DNA of 8,800 nucleotides from Candidatus Delongbacteria bacterium (GTDB lineage: Bacteria > Delongbacteria > UBA4055), in NCBI GenBank assembly GCA_027858795.1, contig JAQICF010000065.1, positions 1 through 8,800 on the forward strand. Reading direction: 5' to 3'. Of this stretch, positions 7,250-8,800 are shown piece after piece; position 1 is the first letter of the stretch; each line of letters opens with the position of its first letter. Below the pieces are notes generated by a model, which was given only the letters and a program-made list of their open reading frames with translations, searched no databases and was not told the origin of the DNA. The translations under genes were made by a program, and so were the position numbers.

Positions 7250-8366
7250 TATTTTTCTCTTTAAAGTTCTTCAATCGTGAATCTATATCTTCTTTGAATT
7301 GATCATCAGTGAAATCGGGATTCCTTGTTGATAGCCAAATATCACAAGGTGCTTTTCCACATTCGTTACAATTCTTAAAACCTTTCAGCTTTGAACATTC
7401 ATAGATTGGACACTTTTCTTTCCCATAGAATTCAGCCCAGGAAACTTTTCCTTCAAGCTCATTACAACCTGCACATTCAACTTTGAATGCTTTGCAGTCA
7501 GTTGAGCAGTTAACACCGCATTTTGAAAGGTTTTTCATAGGCGATCTTAAGTCTTTAATTAATTTCACATCAAGTTTATTAAGATTTTTAACCTTATTTT
7601 TAATCTTGTTGAATATATTTGCTTGAAATTTCTCAGTTATAAAAATATCAACGTATGGTGCTGCTGATATAATAGCCAAGTCTACAACATCGCTACCAGC
7701 AGGTTTCCAAGCAGGATCATAAAGTCTATAATAAAATGAATAAAGAATAGTTTTCAACGAAGGAAATCTATCAATATTGGGAATTTTGTTACTATCAATC
7801 ATTTGTTTGCACCAATCTTGTTGAAGAAATATTAAAGATTGTAATCCAGCGTCTTTCATATACTTTTCTGCATCAAATGAATTTGGATACTCTTTTGATG
7901 GTATAAAATTATCTCTATTTTTGAACCAATCGTTTAATGTTTTTTTTTCGTCTTCTCTCCACGATAGTTCTAAATCAATTATTGATTTCTGAGCAAACAT
8001 ACTATCTAAATAAAGTTTTAAATTATAAGAATCACATACACCTTGGAGTGAAAAAGCGTTAAATAAAACTGATATCGCTTCATCTGTACCATACATTATT
8101 TTTTCTTCTTCTAATATCAGCGACTTTGGTTTTAGCATAAAAATTGGATATATTGAAAAGAAATCAATGAATCTATTATACACATCTTCATTACGTCTTA
8201 GCTCAATTAAACTATATACAGAAAAACATGGTGCATAACTATCTGGAGGAAAGCTATCTCTAAAACCTTTACCCTCTACGAGTGGATATTTTAAAATCTC
8301 ACTAAGCGCATTAGTGTCTAACATGCAAAGATTATATTTATTTCCTGATTTTGCAACCCATGGCAT
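7242..8366 (-). CDS. PIN-like nuclease domain fused to a C-terminal DUF3795-type cysteine-rich domain
   Basis: A 374-residue protein in two parts. Residues 13-250 look like a PIN domain, a metal-dependent RNase fold. Strand one carries L-D17-T-N, a helix carries S-L-I-E55-L, and the C-terminal core carries G-S-D226-V-V-D229-L-A-x8-D240-I-F-I-T-E245. These acidic residues fit a PIN metal site, but about 170 residues separate E55 from D226, much more than in a minimal 130-residue PIN domain, so an insertion is likely. Residues 277-374 carry ten cysteines (283, 287, 291, 298, 301, 319, 324, 333, 336, 341) in the C-G-x2-C-x3-C...C-x2-G/C-C...C-x4-C...C-x2-C-x4-C order of DUF3795, a putative zinc-binding domain of unknown role. 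The start at 8366 has AAGGA ten bases upstream; M15 is a possible alternative. The gene overlaps the next by eight bases. Domain calls come from motifs read by eye: DUF3795 fairly sure, PIN somewhat less. Confidence 0.8.
   Translation of the reverse strand: MPWVAKSGNKYNLCMLDTNALSEILKYPLVEGKGFRDSFPPDSYAPCFSVYSLIELRRNEDVYNRFIDFFSIYPIFMLKPKSLILEEEKIMYGTDEAISVLFNAFSLQGVCDSYNLKLYLDSMFAQKSIIDLELSWREDEKKTLNDWFKNRDNFIPSKEYPNSFDAEKYMKDAGLQSLIFLQQDWCKQMIDSNKIPNIDRFPSLKTILYSFYYRLYDPAWKPAGSDVVDLAIISAAPYVDIFITEKFQANIFNKIKNKVKNLNKLDVKLIKDLRSPMKNLSKCGVNCSTDCKAFKVECAGCNELEGKVSWAEFYGKEKCPIYECSKLKGFKNCNECGKAPCDIWLSTRNPDFTDDQFKEDIDSRLKNFKEKNND
7267..7282. repeat. 16-base direct repeat, copy 2 (3' end of the PIN-DUF3795 gene)
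   Basis: Identical to 5753-5768 and in the same orientation. Here it encodes, on the - strand, the S-R-L-K-N segment near the C-terminus of the DUF3795-type domain. The two copies bracket tpx and the helical gene. Confidence 0.5.
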
Positions 8367-8376
8367 AATTTAATTA

Positions 8377-8381
8377 TCCTT
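8377..8381 (-). promoter_or_regulatory. Ribosome binding site of the PIN-DUF3795 gene
   Basis: AAGGA on the - strand, ten bases before the ATG at 8366. It favours this start over the in-frame ATG for M15, which lacks a comparable site. Confidence 0.5.
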
Positions 8382-8414
8382 AATCTGATTTAATTTTCAA
8401 CTCATACCCTATTC

Positions 8415-8429
8415 TTTATACCTATTATA
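8415..8429 (-). promoter_or_regulatory. Candidate -10 region for the PIN-DUF3795 operon
   Basis: On the - strand the stretch reads TATAATAGGTATAAA, two overlapping -10-like boxes, the first a perfect TATAAT. It is about 50-60 bases upstream of the ATG and downstream of the terminator-like hairpin of the preceding gene, so position fits. No good TTGACA-type -35 is visible at 16-18 bases, so the call is tentative. Confidence 0.35.
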
Positions 8430-8434
8430 CCTGT

Positions 8435-8473
8435 AAAAAGTCTTACACTTCGATAAACTCAGTGTGACTTTTT
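8435..8473 (-). terminator. Hairpin with U-run at the end of the propeller/FN3 gene; REP-like
   Basis: On the - strand AAAAAGTCACACT (8473-8461) pairs with AGTGT-AA-GACTTTTT (8449-8435), leaving a two-base bulge and an 11-base loop. The right arm ends in CTTTTT, as in an intrinsic terminator; on the + strand the same hairpin also ends in a T-run, so it may act both ways. The left arm and stop codon (8459-8461) overlap. The core CACTGAGTTTATCGAAGTG resembles a palindromic repeat I recall as very common between genes of many unrelated bacteria. Confidence 0.5.
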
Positions 8474-8800
8474 CCCGTTATCCGCAGTTACTCTATAAAA
8501 ATATTTATTCCCTGTTGCATACATATCTTCGTAGCTATTCATAGCAGAAGTATCTATCTCTGTAAATCCTGAATATGGAGTTTCAGATCTGTAAATTCTA
8601 TAGTACGAAGCTCCAGAAACTGTATCCCAGTTAAGAGTATTACCCGTGATAGTCAGGTTAACTGGTGTTCCAAGTATTTCAAGATCGCTTAGCGGTCTAA
8701 TATATACTCCATCCCCTATTGATCCTGCATATAGATTACCATCATATATCTCAAGTGAAGCAATATAAGTGTTTGTAAGTCCTGAATTGAATTCTTTCCA
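8459..8800 (-). CDS. C-terminus of a secreted beta-propeller / fibronectin type III protein, 5'-truncated
   Basis: The frame is open from the right edge and ends at a TGA at 8459-8461, giving 113 residues. The first ~40 residues contain the motif W-K-E-F-N-S-G-L-T-N-x-Y-I-x-S-L-E-I-Y-D-G-N-L-Y-style blade, G-D-G-V-Y, typical of repeated propeller blades in secreted proteins. A fibronectin type III-like domain follows: L-N-W-D-T-V-S-G-A-S-Y-Y-R-I-Y-R-S, then P-Y-S-G-F-T-E-I, and finally Y-F-Y-R-V-T-A-D-N. The protein ends directly after this domain (K-K-S-H), with no visible C-terminal sorting domain or anchor. By analogy it is an extracellular or cell-surface protein; its signal peptide and remaining blades lie outside the window. 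Function is unknown. It has no evident link to the PIN gene downstream, from which it is separated by the hairpin. Confidence 0.8.
   Translation of the reverse strand, partial: WKEFNSGLTNTYIASLEIYDGNLYAGSIGDGVYIRPLSDLEILGTPVNLTITGNTLNWDTVSGASYYRIYRSETPYSGFTEIDTSAMNSYEDMYATGNKYFYRVTADNGKKSH

Noticed and set aside
7242..8366. Idea that the cysteine-rich C-terminus marks an iron-sulfur or radical-SAM enzyme.
   Set aside because: There is no C-x3-C-x2-C radical-SAM motif nor ferredoxin C-x2-C-x2-C-x3-C-P pattern; the order and spacing fit DUF3795 better.
1..8800. CRISPR array, tRNA or rRNA genes, or insertion sequence ends.
   Set aside because: No regularly spaced repeats, cloverleaf-like segments, rRNA-like stretches or transposase reading frames were seen while reading both strands.

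Overview
The window is AT-rich (roughly one third G+C) and uses the standard code. It looks like a piece of a diderm (Gram-negative) bacterial chromosome. The outer-membrane assembly genes show two membranes. The secreted propeller/fibronectin-III protein at the right edge is in the style common in the FCB group (Bacteroidota, Ignavibacteria, Cloacimonadota, Delongbacteria and relatives). I cannot name the lineage from this sequence alone.

Left part (1-5721, + strand): a 5'-truncated tamB gene overlaps by 4 bases an Omp85-family outer-membrane protein gene with about six POTRA-like repeats. A gene for a 2H-type phosphoesterase follows after 26 bases. The first two probably form one envelope-biogenesis unit: TamB as a periplasm-spanning beta-rich bridge and the Omp85 protein as its outer-membrane partner. 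The third gene is probably co-transcribed, but its link to envelope work is not evident.

Middle (5722-6340): the 2H gene runs tail to tail into tpx, a thiol peroxidase on the - strand with intact peroxidatic and resolving cysteines. The 69-base gap upstream of tpx holds a good ribosome binding site and a palindrome resembling a PerR/Fur-type box.

Right-middle (6341-8366, - strand): two genes overlapping by 8 bases form the most accessory-looking part. The first-transcribed (7242-8366) joins a PIN-like nuclease domain to a ten-cysteine domain of DUF3795 type. The second (6341-7249) encodes an all-helical protein of unknown function with an R-x3-E motif and a C-G-x-S-H-P motif. Base composition of the helical gene and much of the PIN part is clearly lower in G+C than that of tpx or the cysteine-rich domain. 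A toxin-antitoxin or defence-type module is a reasonable hypothesis, not a demonstrated one. The last codons of the cysteine-rich domain are echoed just after the tpx stop, which hints at past rearrangement.

Right edge (8367-8800): a promoter-like stretch for the PIN gene, then a hairpin overlapping the stop codon of a truncated - strand gene. That gene encodes the C-terminus of a secreted propeller plus fibronectin-III protein. No tRNA, rRNA, CRISPR array or insertion sequence was seen, and no gene-free stretch exceeds 300 bases.
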